NCBI GenBank assembly: GCA_965198675.1
Contig: OZ240666.1
Span: 2,914,001 to 2,978,000, forward strand
Length of the DNA stretch: 64,000 nucleotides
Source: Prochloron sp965198675
GTDB lineage: Bacteria; Cyanobacteriota; Cyanobacteriia; Cyanobacteriales; Prochloraceae
Direction of reading: 5' to 3'
Part shown: positions 24,826-33,220 of the stretch, piece by piece
Position numbering within the stretch: position 1 is the stretch's first letter
How the letters are laid out: every line of letters starts with the position of its first letter
Position numbers and translations under genes: made by a program
Notes under the pieces: model-generated
Database searches by the model: none
Told to the model about the DNA's origin: nothing
What the model saw: only the letters and a program-made list of their open reading frames with translations

Positions 24826-26007
24826 ATGCCCTGGGAACAGTTAAAATTATCCACGCCAGCGCCAGTCATGTCTTGGGCTAATCATGCCTTGGGACATGAA
24901 GAGACGAAGATGGCAAAGAATGTAGCATCTCTGCCCTTTGTCTTTAAGCACCTTGCCTTAATGCCCGATGTTCATCTCGGGAAAGGAGCATTAGTGGGGT
25001 CCGTTATTGCTACTAAAGATGCTGTTATGCCCGCTGCCGTGGGGGTGGATATTGGTTGCGGTATGTGCGCCATCAAAACCCCTTTCCAAGCTAGTCAGCT
25101 GGAAGGTAAGCTGAAGCAGATTCGTCAAGATGTTGAAACAGCTATTCCCGTTGGTTTTGAGGCTAATAAGGAAATGGAAAAAGCTGTGAGTAACTGGCAA
25201 GGTTGGGGAGACTTTAAGGAATTGCATTCAGGAGTGCAACGTCTGGAATCAAAGGCTATGAAGCAAGTTGGTTCCTTGGGTGGTGGCAATCATTTTATCG
25301 AAGTTTGTCTGGATAGTGAGGAGCAAGTTTGGTTAATGCTCCACTCTGGATCCCGTCATATCGGTAATAAGTTGGCTCAGTGCCATATTGGTACTGCCAA
25401 GGAATTGGCCAAATTGGCTGATACTCCTCTCCCAGATCGGGATTTGGCTTTCTTCGTTGCCGGAACTGCTGAATTTGCTGCCTATTGGCGAGACTTGCAG
25501 TGGGCACAAAATTACGCTCGTTACAACCGGGAGATTATGATGGCACGGTTTAAAAGAGTTGTGGAAAAGCATCTCGCGGGAGGTAAACCTGCTAAACCTT
25601 TGTTGTCGGTGAATTGCCATCACAATTACGCTGAAAAGGAAGTCCATTTTGGGGAAGACGTCTATGTGACTCGGAAAGGGGCTGTGAGAGCAAAAAAGGA
25701 AGATTATGGCATTATTCCTGGTTCTATGGGGGCGCAATCTTATATTGTGAAGGGGAAGGGAAGTCATGATAGTTTCTGCTCCTGTTCCCACGGGGCTGGA
25801 CGTTTGATGTCTCGTACTAAGGCGAAAAAGAATTTTAGCTTGGACGATTTGATTCAGCAAACTAAAGGGGTTGAGTGTCGCAAGGATCCAGGGGTTTTGG
25901 ATGAAATTCCCGGTGCTTATAAATCTATTGAGGAGGTCATGAACCAGCAGTCCGATTTGGTGGAAGTTGTTGCTAGACTTAAACAGGTGGTTTGTGTTAA
26001 AGGGTAA
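24826..26007 (+). CDS. rtcB: RtcB family RNA ligase
   Basis: RtcB seals RNA 2',3'-cyclic phosphate or 3'-phosphate ends to 5'-OH ends using Mn2+ and GTP. The ATG at 24826 (MPWEQLKLS) is preferred over an upstream TTG. The 393-residue protein has LMPDVHLGKGALVGSVIAT, GVDIGCGMCAIKT with the Mn-binding cysteine, GSLGGGNHFIEV, MLHSGSRHIGNKLA, NCHHNYAE, GSMGAQSYIVKGKG and CSHGAGRLMSRTKAK, where the guanylated histidine lies in SHGAGR. It is of the shorter bacterial subtype. It stands alone between repeat regions. Confidence 0.93.
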   Translation: MPWEQLKLSTPAPVMSWANHALGHEETKMAKNVASLPFVFKHLALMPDVHLGKGALVGSVIATKDAVMPAAVGVDIGCGMCAIKTPFQASQLEGKLKQIRQDVETAIPVGFEANKEMEKAVSNWQGWGDFKELHSGVQRLESKAMKQVGSLGGGNHFIEVCLDSEEQVWLMLHSGSRHIGNKLAQCHIGTAKELAKLADTPLPDRDLAFFVAGTAEFAAYWRDLQWAQNYARYNREIMMARFKRVVEKHLAGGKPAKPLLSVNCHHNYAEKEVHFGEDVYVTRKGAVRAKKEDYGIIPGSMGAQSYIVKGKGSHDSFCSCSHGAGRLMSRTKAKKNFSLDDLIQQTKGVECRKDPGVLDEIPGAYKSIEEVMNQQSDLVEVVARLKQVVCVKG

Positions 26008-26259
26008 ACCAGTTAGCAGTTACCAGTTACCAGTCCTGCTCATGCCAACCGGGGCAGTCAGGCAGTGACCAGGACGCCAAGGGCGGGACGCCAAGGGCGG
26101 TTGCTTCGCAAAGCTTGCGCAAAGCTTCGCAATAGCAGTTAGTAGTTAGCAGTACCATGATAGACGTAGGGTGGGCAAATCTTTATAATATTCTTTGCCC
26201 ACTCTTCCTCCTCTCTCTGCGCCCTCTGCGTCTCTGTGGTTAAATCAAAAAAAATACTT
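26008..26259. repeat. Composite repeat region with type B elements
   Basis: A short CAGTTACCAGTTACCAG array is followed by a segment shared with 54.4 kb (CCAGTCCTGCTC, ACCGGGGCAGTCAGG). A doubled type B repeat then occupies 26072-26132 (GGACGCCAAGGGCGG twice, then TTGCTTCGCAAAGCTTGCGC). A GTAGGGTGGGCA segment and a CTCTGCGCCCTCTGCG run (about 26215-26235) follow. It is a nested accumulation of four repeat families. Confidence 0.7.
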
Positions 26260-27087
26260 ATGAAGATAACAATTATTGGTTGTGGTTACGTAGGGACTGC
26301 TGTGGCTCGTTTTTTGAAAGGAGAGTCTCATGTTTTAACCGTAACTACCAGGACTCCCGACAGAGTGGAGCAGTTGTCTCAAATAGCTTCACGGGTGGTG
26401 GTTATGAAGGGGGGCGATCGGGAGCAAATGGTTGGGGTAGTAAAAGATGCAGATGTAGTACTATTGTCTGTTGGAGCGCGAACCCGTAACCTGGATATTT
26501 ACCGAGAAACCTATTTAGGTACAGCACAAAATTTGGTAGCTGCTTTACGGGAGACTGGTAGGGTTAGACAGTTAATTTATACTAGTAGTCATGGGGTTTT
26601 GGGGGATAAGCAAGGTGCTTGGGTTGACGAAACTGCCCCTGTGGCACCGATTAATGAGAACGGCAGGGTTTTGGTGGAGATGGAGGAGGTTTTGTTGGGG
26701 GCGGCAACAAATAAGCTTAAGGTTTGTGTTCTCCGTTTAGCAGGTATCTACGGTCCGGGACGGGAGTTGATTAAGATTTTTCGCTCTTGGTCGGGAACTA
26801 CTCGACCGGGGACGGGGGAGAATTATACTAATTGGGTTCATTTAGATGATATTGTGGCAGGTATTGAGTTAGTACGAAAGCAAGAGTTGGAAGGTATTTA
26901 TCATTTAAGTTGTGATGTTCCTATGGTGCGTCGGGAATTTTTTGACTGTTTGTTTCAGGTTCATGGTTTGACTCCATTATCTTGGGATGGTTTGAATAGT
27001 ACTGTGCCTTCTTCTAATGTTCGTTTATCTAATACTAGGATTAAGAAGATGGGATTTAAGTTAATTTGGGATAAAATCAAGTTTTAA
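26260..27087 (+). CDS. NAD(P)-dependent SDR-type epimerase/reductase
   Basis: A 275-residue extended short-chain dehydrogenase. ATG at 26260 gives MKITIIGCGYVGTAVARFL, with the Rossmann GxGxxG at residues 7-12. YTSSHGVLGDKQGAWVDE and LRLAGIYGPGRELIKI follow the family pattern; the usual YxxxK is replaced, so classical catalysis is doubtful. NWVHLDDIVAGI is the substrate-side motif. It resembles cyanobacterial YeeZ-like proteins. Substrate unknown. No operon partner is evident. Confidence 0.85.
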   Translation: MKITIIGCGYVGTAVARFLKGESHVLTVTTRTPDRVEQLSQIASRVVVMKGGDREQMVGVVKDADVVLLSVGARTRNLDIYRETYLGTAQNLVAALRETGRVRQLIYTSSHGVLGDKQGAWVDETAPVAPINENGRVLVEMEEVLLGAATNKLKVCVLRLAGIYGPGRELIKIFRSWSGTTRPGTGENYTNWVHLDDIVAGIELVRKQELEGIYHLSCDVPMVRREFFDCLFQVHGLTPLSWDGLNSTVPSSNVRLSNTRIKKMGFKLIWDKIKF

Positions 27088-27279
27088 GCTAAAGTAAAGC
27101 AAGACTAGTCGCAAAGTTGCGAAGGTTTGCGGAAAATTAGTTTCACGCAAAGACACAGAGTCACAGAGAGGAGAAAAGGAGCGATAACCCTAGTTTGACA
27201 ATCTTTTCATCCGTCTTGTTCTCCTTTTTCTTAAGTTGACAACTCTGATATAATTTAGATATACTGTGGAAGTTTATTT

Positions 27280-28677
27280 ATGCAATACGACTGTATTATG
27301 AGTAACCAGCAACTCATCACTACCCTCCAATCTATCTTAGGTATGCTAGAATTAGATTCAGAAGACTTCCTCAAACAAGATACCCTCTCTGTGTGTGATT
27401 ATTTAGGATCTCCCCAATTTTCCATTGCTGTTTTTGCTCCCTTTAACTATGGTAAGTCCACTTTGCTCAATGCTGTACTGGGAGAAAATATCCTGCCTAT
27501 GGACCTTATTCCCACTACGAGTACAGTTGTATCAATTAACTATAGTGCAACAGTGAAAACAGTTGTTACCTTCACCGACGGGAGGATTATTCAGGAAGAA
27601 GGTACAGGTTTACTCCAATCCTATGGTAAATTAGATGAAATAGGACATATAAAGGAAGAGAGTGTGGCTACTATAAAAATTTATCTTCCCCACCCTTTTT
27701 TGAAAACCGGAGTAGAACTGCTGGATCTACCCGGAACCAACGATCAACAAATTCGAGATAACTTAGTAGTTCAGCAACTTTTAACCGCAGATCTAGTAGT
27801 TCAAGTCCTGGACGCACGAAAGTTAATGACTTTAGGAGAAAAGAACCACTTACAAGACTGGTTGTGGGGAAGGGGAGTGAAAACCGTTGTTTTTGTCCTC
27901 AATTTCCTCAACTTCTTAGAAGAGGAAGAACAGGAGGAAGTTCGAGAACGTTTAGAAATATTTGCCTCTCAGTTTCGTGGTCACTTACCTCCAGGACTGA
28001 GTAACGTTTACCCAGTAAACGCTTTACCTGCTTTACGGGCACAACTAAAAAGGGATAGTTCCAGAGTTGAGGGTTCCGGGTTAACTGCTTTTGTTCAAAG
28101 TTTAATCACCATAGTCTCTCAAGGGAAGGGGAAACAGAAAGAACGAGTAACCAACATTATTTCCCGTCTTCAGGAGGTGGGGTTCAGGAAAGTGAGGGAA
28201 CTAGAAGTACTACGAGATAAAGAGTTGAAACTGAAACAGTTACTTAAACGAGGGTTTCGTCAAAGTGTAGCCAACTTTCGTAACTGGTTGTCCTTACCTC
28301 ACCTCCTCTGTAACTATGGGGAAGGGTTAACTCTTGCTTTACAACAGAATAAGTTCCAGGAATGGTACCGAGAAAAGTTGGAAAGAGATGTTTTACAATA
28401 TAAGCAGAGGTGTGAGGAGTGGGCTGGGAAGGGTTATTTTAGGGAGTTAGGAGTGGAAAACCTCGGTTTAAAAGTACAGGGAAGCAACTATCGGGACATA
28501 GCAACGGAGTACTTGACTCGTTTTCATACTACCACTCTTTCTGCTTTGAGTGAGTATGAAGTAACTGCTCTTAGTGATTCTGAACCAGACTCAACTTATC
28601 AACTCCAACTGCTGCAAGGTTTGTTGGAAGAGTTGGAAGTCTCGCGCCAAGTCGCCAAATCGCAAAGGTTTGTTTAA
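27280..28677 (+). CDS. Dynamin-like GTPase
   Basis: A 465-residue protein with an N-terminal dynamin-type G domain. The P-loop APFNYGKS is at 53-60, the switch threonines are in LIPTTSTVV, the G3 motif is DLPGTND and the G4-like part is VFVLNFLNF. The rest (about 285-465) is predicted helical and charged, without a clear membrane helix. Bacterial dynamin-like proteins remodel membranes, but this one is shorter than BDLPs and may be soluble. The start at 27280 has GGAAG 9 bases upstream; an internal ATG at 27298 is an alternative. A degenerate copy of its 3' end lies at 33757-33836. Confidence 0.82.
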   Translation: MQYDCIMSNQQLITTLQSILGMLELDSEDFLKQDTLSVCDYLGSPQFSIAVFAPFNYGKSTLLNAVLGENILPMDLIPTTSTVVSINYSATVKTVVTFTDGRIIQEEGTGLLQSYGKLDEIGHIKEESVATIKIYLPHPFLKTGVELLDLPGTNDQQIRDNLVVQQLLTADLVVQVLDARKLMTLGEKNHLQDWLWGRGVKTVVFVLNFLNFLEEEEQEEVRERLEIFASQFRGHLPPGLSNVYPVNALPALRAQLKRDSSRVEGSGLTAFVQSLITIVSQGKGKQKERVTNIISRLQEVGFRKVRELEVLRDKELKLKQLLKRGFRQSVANFRNWLSLPHLLCNYGEGLTLALQQNKFQEWYREKLERDVLQYKQRCEEWAGKGYFRELGVENLGLKVQGSNYRDIATEYLTRFHTTTLSALSEYEVTALSDSEPDSTYQLQLLQGLLEELEVSRQVAKSQRFV

Positions 28678-28792
28678 ATTAGGAGGAAAATCCCCTTATA
28701 TATGGGCGCATCTTCTCCCATGGTTACACTATAACCCTAACTTGACTTTTGTCAACCTCCTTTTCAATAATTATTTTTTATCTCCGGCAGTG

Positions 28793-29938
28793 ATGGTGGC
28801 AAAATTCAATCCTCAAATCTGGCTCCTAGCAGTAAGTCGATTCATTGCCCATATAGGATGGGGCTGCACTATCTTTTACACTTCCATATTCCTCCAACTA
28901 AACTTACCCAACACCCTGGTAGGGATCCTCCTCAGTAGTGCATCAGTCTCAGGAGTGTTGGGACGTTTCCAAGGAGGTTCTCTCACGGACCAGTGGGGAA
29001 GGAAACCAACTATCTTACTTGCAGCAGCAGTGTCCATTTTTGCCAATCTTATCTTTCCTCTCACTACCAATTTCCCCCTCCTCCTAGTGGCAAACCTCCT
29101 GAAAGGACTAGGAATGGGTATATATTGGCCCCCCATAGAAGCAATAATTGCCGATCTCACCACGGCAAAACAGCGTAACGAAGCTTTTGCCCTCACTAGA
29201 TTAGTAGATAACCTGGGTATAGGAGTAGGAACCATCTTAGGAGGAGTGTGGATTGAAAAATGGAAAGACTATGGTACTCTATTTATATTTGAATCTTTAA
29301 CTTGGGGAATCTTTTTCCTCCTAATTTACCTAACTATCCAAGAAACTCAGGTACCCCAAAAGGAAACCAGCCCTCCCGGATATAAAGTTTGGGTGACTGC
29401 CCTGAAAAACCGCCCTCTAATAATTTACATCCTTACCAACACTCTCCTCACCACCTATATTGCCCTCCAACATAATATTATCCCCCTATATTTCAAAAAT
29501 TTCCTCCCCTTTTCCGAACAAACTATGGGCAGTTTATTCAGCTTCAACGTCTTCTTAGGTGCCATTTTACAACTCCCCATAGCTCGTTGGCTAAATTTTT
29601 ATCCCCCCAAAACTGCCTTAAAGCTCTCCTTCCTCTTCTGGGGTTTAGGCTTTGTGTCACTCTTCCGAGCTGGAACATCTCCAACCCACAATTTAACCTG
29701 GGCAGTCCTTGCCTTAGCAATAATGGCTATAGCTTTAGTAATATATATTCCAGCAGCTTCTACCTTGATTGCAAACCTATCCCCCCCAAATCTGAGAGGA
29801 GTGTACTTCTCTATTAACTCCCAGTGCTGGGCTATGGGTTATTTTATTGCTCCTCTCCTAGGAGGTTGGGCTTTAGACCACCCCTTTTGGTTAGCTACTG
29901 CTGCTAGTGTGGGTTTGGGGATTGTGATTTTGGGGTAA
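28793..29938 (+). CDS. Major facilitator superfamily transporter
   Basis: A 381-residue MFS protein with about twelve hydrophobic segments. The start at 28793 (MVAKFNPQIWLLAVSRFIA) is chosen because the longer frame runs back into the GTPase gene. GSLTDQWGRKPTILL (about 62-76) is the MFS loop 2-3 motif, and LGMGIYWPPIEAIIAD and LVDNLGIGVGTILGG are typical drug/proton-antiporter helices. The end (FWLATAASVGLGIVILG) is slightly short, so the last helix may be trimmed. It follows the GTPase gene by 115 bp. Substrate unknown. Confidence 0.88.
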   Translation: MVAKFNPQIWLLAVSRFIAHIGWGCTIFYTSIFLQLNLPNTLVGILLSSASVSGVLGRFQGGSLTDQWGRKPTILLAAAVSIFANLIFPLTTNFPLLLVANLLKGLGMGIYWPPIEAIIADLTTAKQRNEAFALTRLVDNLGIGVGTILGGVWIEKWKDYGTLFIFESLTWGIFFLLIYLTIQETQVPQKETSPPGYKVWVTALKNRPLIIYILTNTLLTTYIALQHNIIPLYFKNFLPFSEQTMGSLFSFNVFLGAILQLPIARWLNFYPPKTALKLSFLFWGLGFVSLFRAGTSPTHNLTWAVLALAIMAIALVIYIPAASTLIANLSPPNLRGVYFSINSQCWAMGYFIAPLLGGWALDHPFWLATAASVGLGIVILG

Positions 29939-30009
29939 AGTTTCGCGCAGAGGCGCAAAGTCACAAAGGGGAAAGGCGACTCCCCCCTTCTTCAATAATT
30001 ATTTCCCAC

Positions 30010-30195
30010 TCATGGTACTTGCTTACCGAAAGGTGGTGGGTTTTCTTTGAGAAACTGTTCATGAGAATCTATGACTTCTTGTGGAATAGGTCGTTTTTCC
30101 AACTCCAGCAGCACCTCCTCATCAAAATCTTGTTCCAGATACTCCATCAACTGCTGACGGGTCATTGCTTGGAAGTTAGGTTTGGTTTTTGACAT
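30010..30195 (-). CDS. Small acidic protein (DUF6887-like)
   Basis: A 61-residue protein: NFQAMTRQQLMEYLEQDFDE, LLELEKRPIP and a Pro-rich tail. It resembles the small DUF6887-type proteins found next to a DUF6888-type partner in many cyanobacterial genomes (recalled, not searched). It lies 10 bp after the partner gene on the same strand. The pair has the layout of a toxin-antitoxin module, but no toxic activity is established. Confidence 0.6.
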   Translation of the reverse strand: MSKTKPNFQAMTRQQLMEYLEQDFDEEVLLELEKRPIPQEVIDSHEQFLKENPPPFGKQVP

Positions 30196-30205
30196 TTGTT
30201 TAGTC

Positions 30206-30412
30206 CTAAATTATTTTACTGCTTCCGTCTGACATGACGTACCAACCTCTACGATCTTCTGAATTGTTTGGGTTAATAGCCTGAATGTAGATGCGCTTAT
30301 TCATCTTGACATAATTAACAAGGGTAATTCGCAGATGTAAACGTATCGTTATCCAGTGACTTGCGAGGTAAAGACTTTCCAGTTGTCTTCGAGGTAATTT
30401 TGATAAGTCCAC
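30206..30412 (-). CDS. Small protein (DUF6888-like), partner of the preceding gene
   Basis: A 68-residue protein with QLESLYLASHWITIRLHL, an IYIQAINPNN strand and a GWYVMSDGS turn. The layout (helix, then a strand with IYI, then a glycine-rich terminal turn) is like the DUF6888-type proteins that pair with DUF6887. It comes first in the two-gene unit, 10 bp before the next start. Function unknown. Confidence 0.5.
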   Translation of the reverse strand: MDLSKLPRRQLESLYLASHWITIRLHLRITLVNYVKMNKRIYIQAINPNNSEDRRGWYVMSDGSSKII

Positions 30413-30606
30413 AATTAGCTACTGACTATGAGGGGTTATCCTTATTATAGATGAGAGCGATCGCCCCGGTTTACCAGTTCTACTATCTTTTCATCCGTCT
30501 TCATCTGTGTTTATTCTACTTCAACGTTCATCTGCAGTTACTTCTCCCGGCGTTGGTGAATTAGAAGATGGGTCTAGAATAGATAAATTCAAGATAAAGA
30601 CAAGCC

Positions 30607-30702
30607 AATGCTCGAATGCCCAAGATGCCAGTCCACTCATATTCATAAAAACGGACACCGAGAAAACAAGCTCTGGATTTGGACTGCAGTGGATCACATG
30701 AA
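30607..30702 (+). pseudogene. IS1-family transposase, N-terminal relic
   Basis: ATG at 30607 opens MLECPRCQSTHIHKNGHR, the zinc-binding N-terminus of IS1-type transposases. After a clean internal deletion it continues as ENKLWIWTAVDH, which belongs to the DDE-containing second half. At about 30702 it is cut by the 3' end of tnpB copy A. The C-terminal part of an IS1 transposase lies in the same orientation at 32674-32852, so the two were probably one element before insertion of the tnpB unit. Confidence 0.65.
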
Positions 30703-30858
30703 CTACGCCGTGCCGCTACGCTGAGCGTTCCCCTCCTGGGAGGGGGTAGGGGTGGGTCGTTTCTGACGCTGAGGGCGCCCCTAGTTGCTTCATACTTCCG
30801 CATGAAGGTAGGATGCGTTACGCTAATCCTAACGGCAGCTACCGCATCCTAACGGCAG
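30702..30858. repeat. tnpB-element 3' end, shared with 39.8-40.0 kb
   Basis: From ATGAACTACGCC to the tnpB stop this region matches 39808-40004 (CCGCTACGC, CGTTTCTGACGCT, CCCCTAGTTGC, then GGTAGGATGCGTTACGCTAA and CTAACGGCAGCTACCGCATC units). It is therefore part of the mobile unit. It carries one extra G-rich palindrome (30730-30758). In IS200/IS605 elements the segment after tnpB encodes the guide (omega/re) RNA, so this may be a decayed omega RNA region; that is inference. Confidence 0.55.
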
Positions 30859-31205
30859 CTACCGCATCCTACGCGACTCGACGTCTAAAGAGGACAGTTC
30901 CTGCCCCCTAGCCCAAGCCAACATCACTTGAGCTGCATTGATATCCCTGTCTTCTTGATGCCCACAATGCTGACAAACATGAACACGCTCGCTCAATGTT
31001 TTCTTGGTAGTTTCCCAACATTCAGCACATCTTTGAGTGGGTTTTAACTTTTGTGTCGGTGCTTCTAAATAAACACCATCCGCCTCAATGACCTTGTATT
31101 TAATGGCATCTTTCGTCATGCCAATAGCTACATCTAAGAGGGACCTATTGAGGCCGGCCTTTGACCGTTTCCCCTTTTCCTTTCCCTTTCGTGTCATGCC
31201 CTTGA

Positions 31206-31232
31206 GGGACGCCTTTGGCGGCACCTTCGGTG
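31206..31232. repeat. 27-bp double-hairpin repeat (type A) in tnpB copy A
   Basis: Reads GGGACGCCTTTGGCGGCACC and so on, identical to the 4422-4448 copy. It is in frame. Copy A encodes ATEKLTPKVPPKASLKGMTR where copy B has ATEKLNLKGMTR, which shows the element was gained. Confidence 0.85.
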
Positions 31233-31521
31233 TGAGTTTCTCAGTAGCAACCAAGCTATTACTGCTAACGATTTGTGCTGCACCTAAAGGAGACCAGTCG
31301 TGGCGCTGATTGGCAACTTTGCGCTTTACTTTGCTAATTAGACCTTGCGCCTTGCGCCATCTACGGGAAGCCTTAGTCTTCCTTTTTTCTGGTCGGCGTT
31401 TTCTCCTTAGCTGCTTAGAAAGTTGTTTGACTTTTTGGGCTGCTTTAGCCTGGAACTTTGGAGCTTCTATAAACTCTCCAAAAGATGTAGCTATAGCTAC
31501 TTTACAACCAAAATCTAAACC

Positions 31522-31571
31522 AACCCACCCCCCAACCCCCCTCCTGGGAGGGGGGCGAAGGGGGGTGGGTT
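31522..31571. repeat. G-rich palindrome in tnpB copy A
   Basis: C-runs (AACCCACCCCCCAACCCCCC), TCCTGGGA at the centre, then G-runs. It is inserted immediately before the RuvC-I codons and breaks the frame. Confidence 0.8.
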
Positions 31572-31975
31572 TCTCTTTCGGGAACACAATTAACTGTTAT
31601 AGATGCGTACCATTTATTATTATTCCAAATTATCGTACAAGTTGTTGGTTTGCCCCAAGTTCGAGCCTTTCCCCGCATTGGAATAAAGATAGAGCCGGAC
31701 TTAAAATGTCTCAACTCAAGTTGACCGTTAACACCCATATTGGTGTGAATTTTCCAACCAGCACTGCAAGGATACGTCCATCCTCTATAGCGGCGTTTAG
31801 CTTTGAATTTTGGGTATTTTCCTAAGCATGCGAAAAAACCGCTGATAAGCAAAATCAACCCGCTTCAGAGTCGCCTGGAGGACATGGGAACCCAATTCTT
31901 TATATTCTGGCCAGACCTCCTTAAACGCGGGTAGGGAATTTTGCTGCTCAAAATAATCTACCGAGTGCCCATTTG

Positions 31976-32003
31976 CGTAAGCAACCGCCCTTGGCGTCCC
32001 GCC
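31976..32003. repeat. Type B repeat in tnpB copy A
   Basis: GCAACCGCCCTTGGCGTCCCG. It occupies exactly the site after IANRRTQ at which copy B carries the G-rich palindrome (41001-41050). Confidence 0.75.
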
Positions 32004-32246
32004 AATATTGTGTTCTGCGATTAGCAATTGCAGCATTGTAGAGCTCGCAGTGCATCTTGCGGGCCATGTGCAACTGCTTAATCTCCGAAGCATTTGGATA
32101 TAGGCGATAGGTTATTCGGCGGGTTGGCCCTGCTCAGGCCAGGCTTGGCAGGAGCAGGACTGTTGGGTCGGATAATCTAACTATAGCAGTTTTGGTGTAG
32201 GATATCAAGATGAAACCCTGAAAAGGTTCCCAAAAGCGTAGTTGAG

Positions 32247-32428
32247 AATTTAGGGGGTATCGAACCCCCGCTCATTCCCGCGCTATCCTTCCCCACCCCG
32301 CTTCGCGTAGGATGCGTTACGCCAACAAAGTTTGTATTGTTGCTACTACTTACGGCTAGTAACGCATCCTACGGCTAGTAACGCATCCTACGACAGAAGG
32401 CCGCATCCTACGGGTGGGGACTGTCGCG
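32247..32428. repeat. Hairpin plus GTAGGATGCG element upstream of tnpB copy A
   Basis: GGGGGT-ATCGA-ACCCCC hairpin, then a bounded element from CCCCACCCCGCTTCGCGTAGG to CATCCTACGGGTGGGGA (about 32293-32425). Its inner part (ACAAAGTTTGTATTGTTGCT) is shared with 41.3 kb and 5.3 kb. Terminal inverted repeats and internal palindromes make it MITE-like. Confidence 0.65.
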
Positions 32429-32673
32429 CATTCGTTCAAACCCGGACTTTTAGGCTGGGTGGTAGGCGACCCGGCTTTGCCGGATCCCTTCGGGCGCGCA
32501 GTGCCAAGACCTTCGAGCCGTTATGGAGACTGGTCAGTGTCTGGGAGTGCTTCTTTTACGTCACCGAAAGAAGCTCACAGAACTCCGGTAGCGCAGAGGA
32601 TAGCACGGTATGGATGAGCGTTTCAAACGCCTGTTTACTAATCCTCCGTGCCTCCGCGCCTCTGCGCGATGGA

Positions 32674-32852
32674 TACAAGGTTTATTCTCAATACATCCCA
32701 GATGGGGATCAGATTGTCAGCAAGACTTACATGACGAGAGTGGAGGGTGAGAATACGCGCCTCAGACATTATCTGGCAAGATTGCACCGCAAGACATTGT
32801 GCTATTCCAAGTCCATCGAGATGCTCAACCATTCGATTCGTTTGCTAATTCA
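32674..32852 (+). pseudogene. IS1-family transposase, C-terminal relic
   Basis: The frame reads KVYSQYIPDGDQIVSKTY, then VEGENTRLRHYLARLHRKT, LCYSKSIEMLNHSIRLL and IH. The RLRHYLAR...RKTLCYSKS block is diagnostic of the IS1 transposase C-terminus with its catalytic glutamate (VEGENTRLR). The upstream part is missing. It matches in orientation and content the N-terminal relic at 30607. The frame is read through into a hisIE fragment, giving a meaningless 230-codon ORF. Confidence 0.75.
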
Positions 32853-32872
32853 CCAACGTCCACCAACGCCAA

Positions 32873-33031
32873 AATTATTTCTTAACCATGTTTTTCTTGT
32901 AATATATGATAGACATCCCGAAGAGGAACCTTATGGTGAGCCAAAGCCACCAGAGCGTGATAGAATAAATCAGCCACTTCAGCAGCGATCGCCGGAACCA
33001 AACCGCGATCGTTGTAGCGAATAGCCTCAAT
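32873..33031 (-). pseudogene. Mosaic duplicate of hisIE with deletion between HIP1 sites
   Basis: The first part matches the 3' end of hisIE (35081-35178, encoding HKVPLRDVYRVLQ). After the octamer GCGATCGC (32985-32992) it continues with sequence matching 35638-35690 (VPAIAQ region near the hisIE N-terminus). The intact gene has GCGATCGC at exactly those two points (35171-35178 and 35630-35637), 459 bp apart. The copy therefore arose by an in-frame deletion between HIP1 octamers. It is non-functional and lacks both active sites. Confidence 0.85.
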
Positions 33032-33220
33032 TTACTCAAATTTTCAACAACTTCCTCAATCTCATCTCGATTACCTCAAGTAGTCAAACGAAGAAATCCT
33101 TCTCCTTGAGAGCCAAAGAAATTACCGGGTATACCTACAACACCAATTGTAGATAATAAATATTTAAATAACTGTTGCGATCGCCATTCTTGCGGTGCTT
33201 TTAACCAAATATAAGGATTG
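33031..33220 (-). pseudogene. C-terminal relic of a class I/II aminotransferase (LL-DAP aminotransferase-like)
   Basis: The minus strand reads NPYIWLKAPQEWRSQQLFKY, LLSTIGVVGIPGNFFGSQGE and GFLRLTT, a TGA, then GNRDEIEEVVENLSK. The GVVGxPGxxFGxxGEGxxRLT pattern is the C-terminal domain of class I aminotransferases, closest by eye to cyanobacterial LL-diaminopimelate aminotransferase. Nothing upstream of it remains. It abuts the hisIE mosaic, so both came in or were trimmed together. Confidence 0.65.

Larger units (their letters stand above)
30859..32130 (-). pseudogene. tnpB: IS200/IS605-type tnpB, decayed (copy A)
   Basis: A near-duplicate of the open copy at 40005-41171. The start codon is lost (GGG where copy B has ATG, before PTRRITYRLYP). 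A type B repeat at 31976-32003 shifts the frame after IANRRTQ. Another shift occurs at FFACLGKYPKF. A G-rich palindrome at 31522-31571 shifts it again just before GLDFGCKVAIATS. The C-terminal 230 codons (30859-31587) stay open and include the zinc ribbon (CAECWETT, VCQHCGHQ) and EDRDINAAQ. They also carry a 27-bp type A repeat in frame at 31206-31232. No complete nuclease can be made. Confidence 0.88.

Noticed and set aside
26236..26259. GTG start for the epimerase
   Set aside because: It would add eight residues before MKITIIGCGYVG; the ATG at 26260 places the Rossmann strand at the normal N-terminus.
28574..28792. 73-codon N-terminal extension of the MFS transporter
   Set aside because: It overlaps the GTPase gene in another frame and has no transporter-like content; ATG 28793 begins just before the first helix.
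31310..31825. 171-codon plus-strand ORF and its 40432-40779 counterpart
   Set aside because: Antisense shadows of the two tnpB copies.
32332..33024. A 230-codon open frame on the plus strand
   Set aside because: It runs through a GTAGGATGCG repeat, an IS1 relic and the antisense of a hisIE fragment; only the IS1 part is coding-derived.
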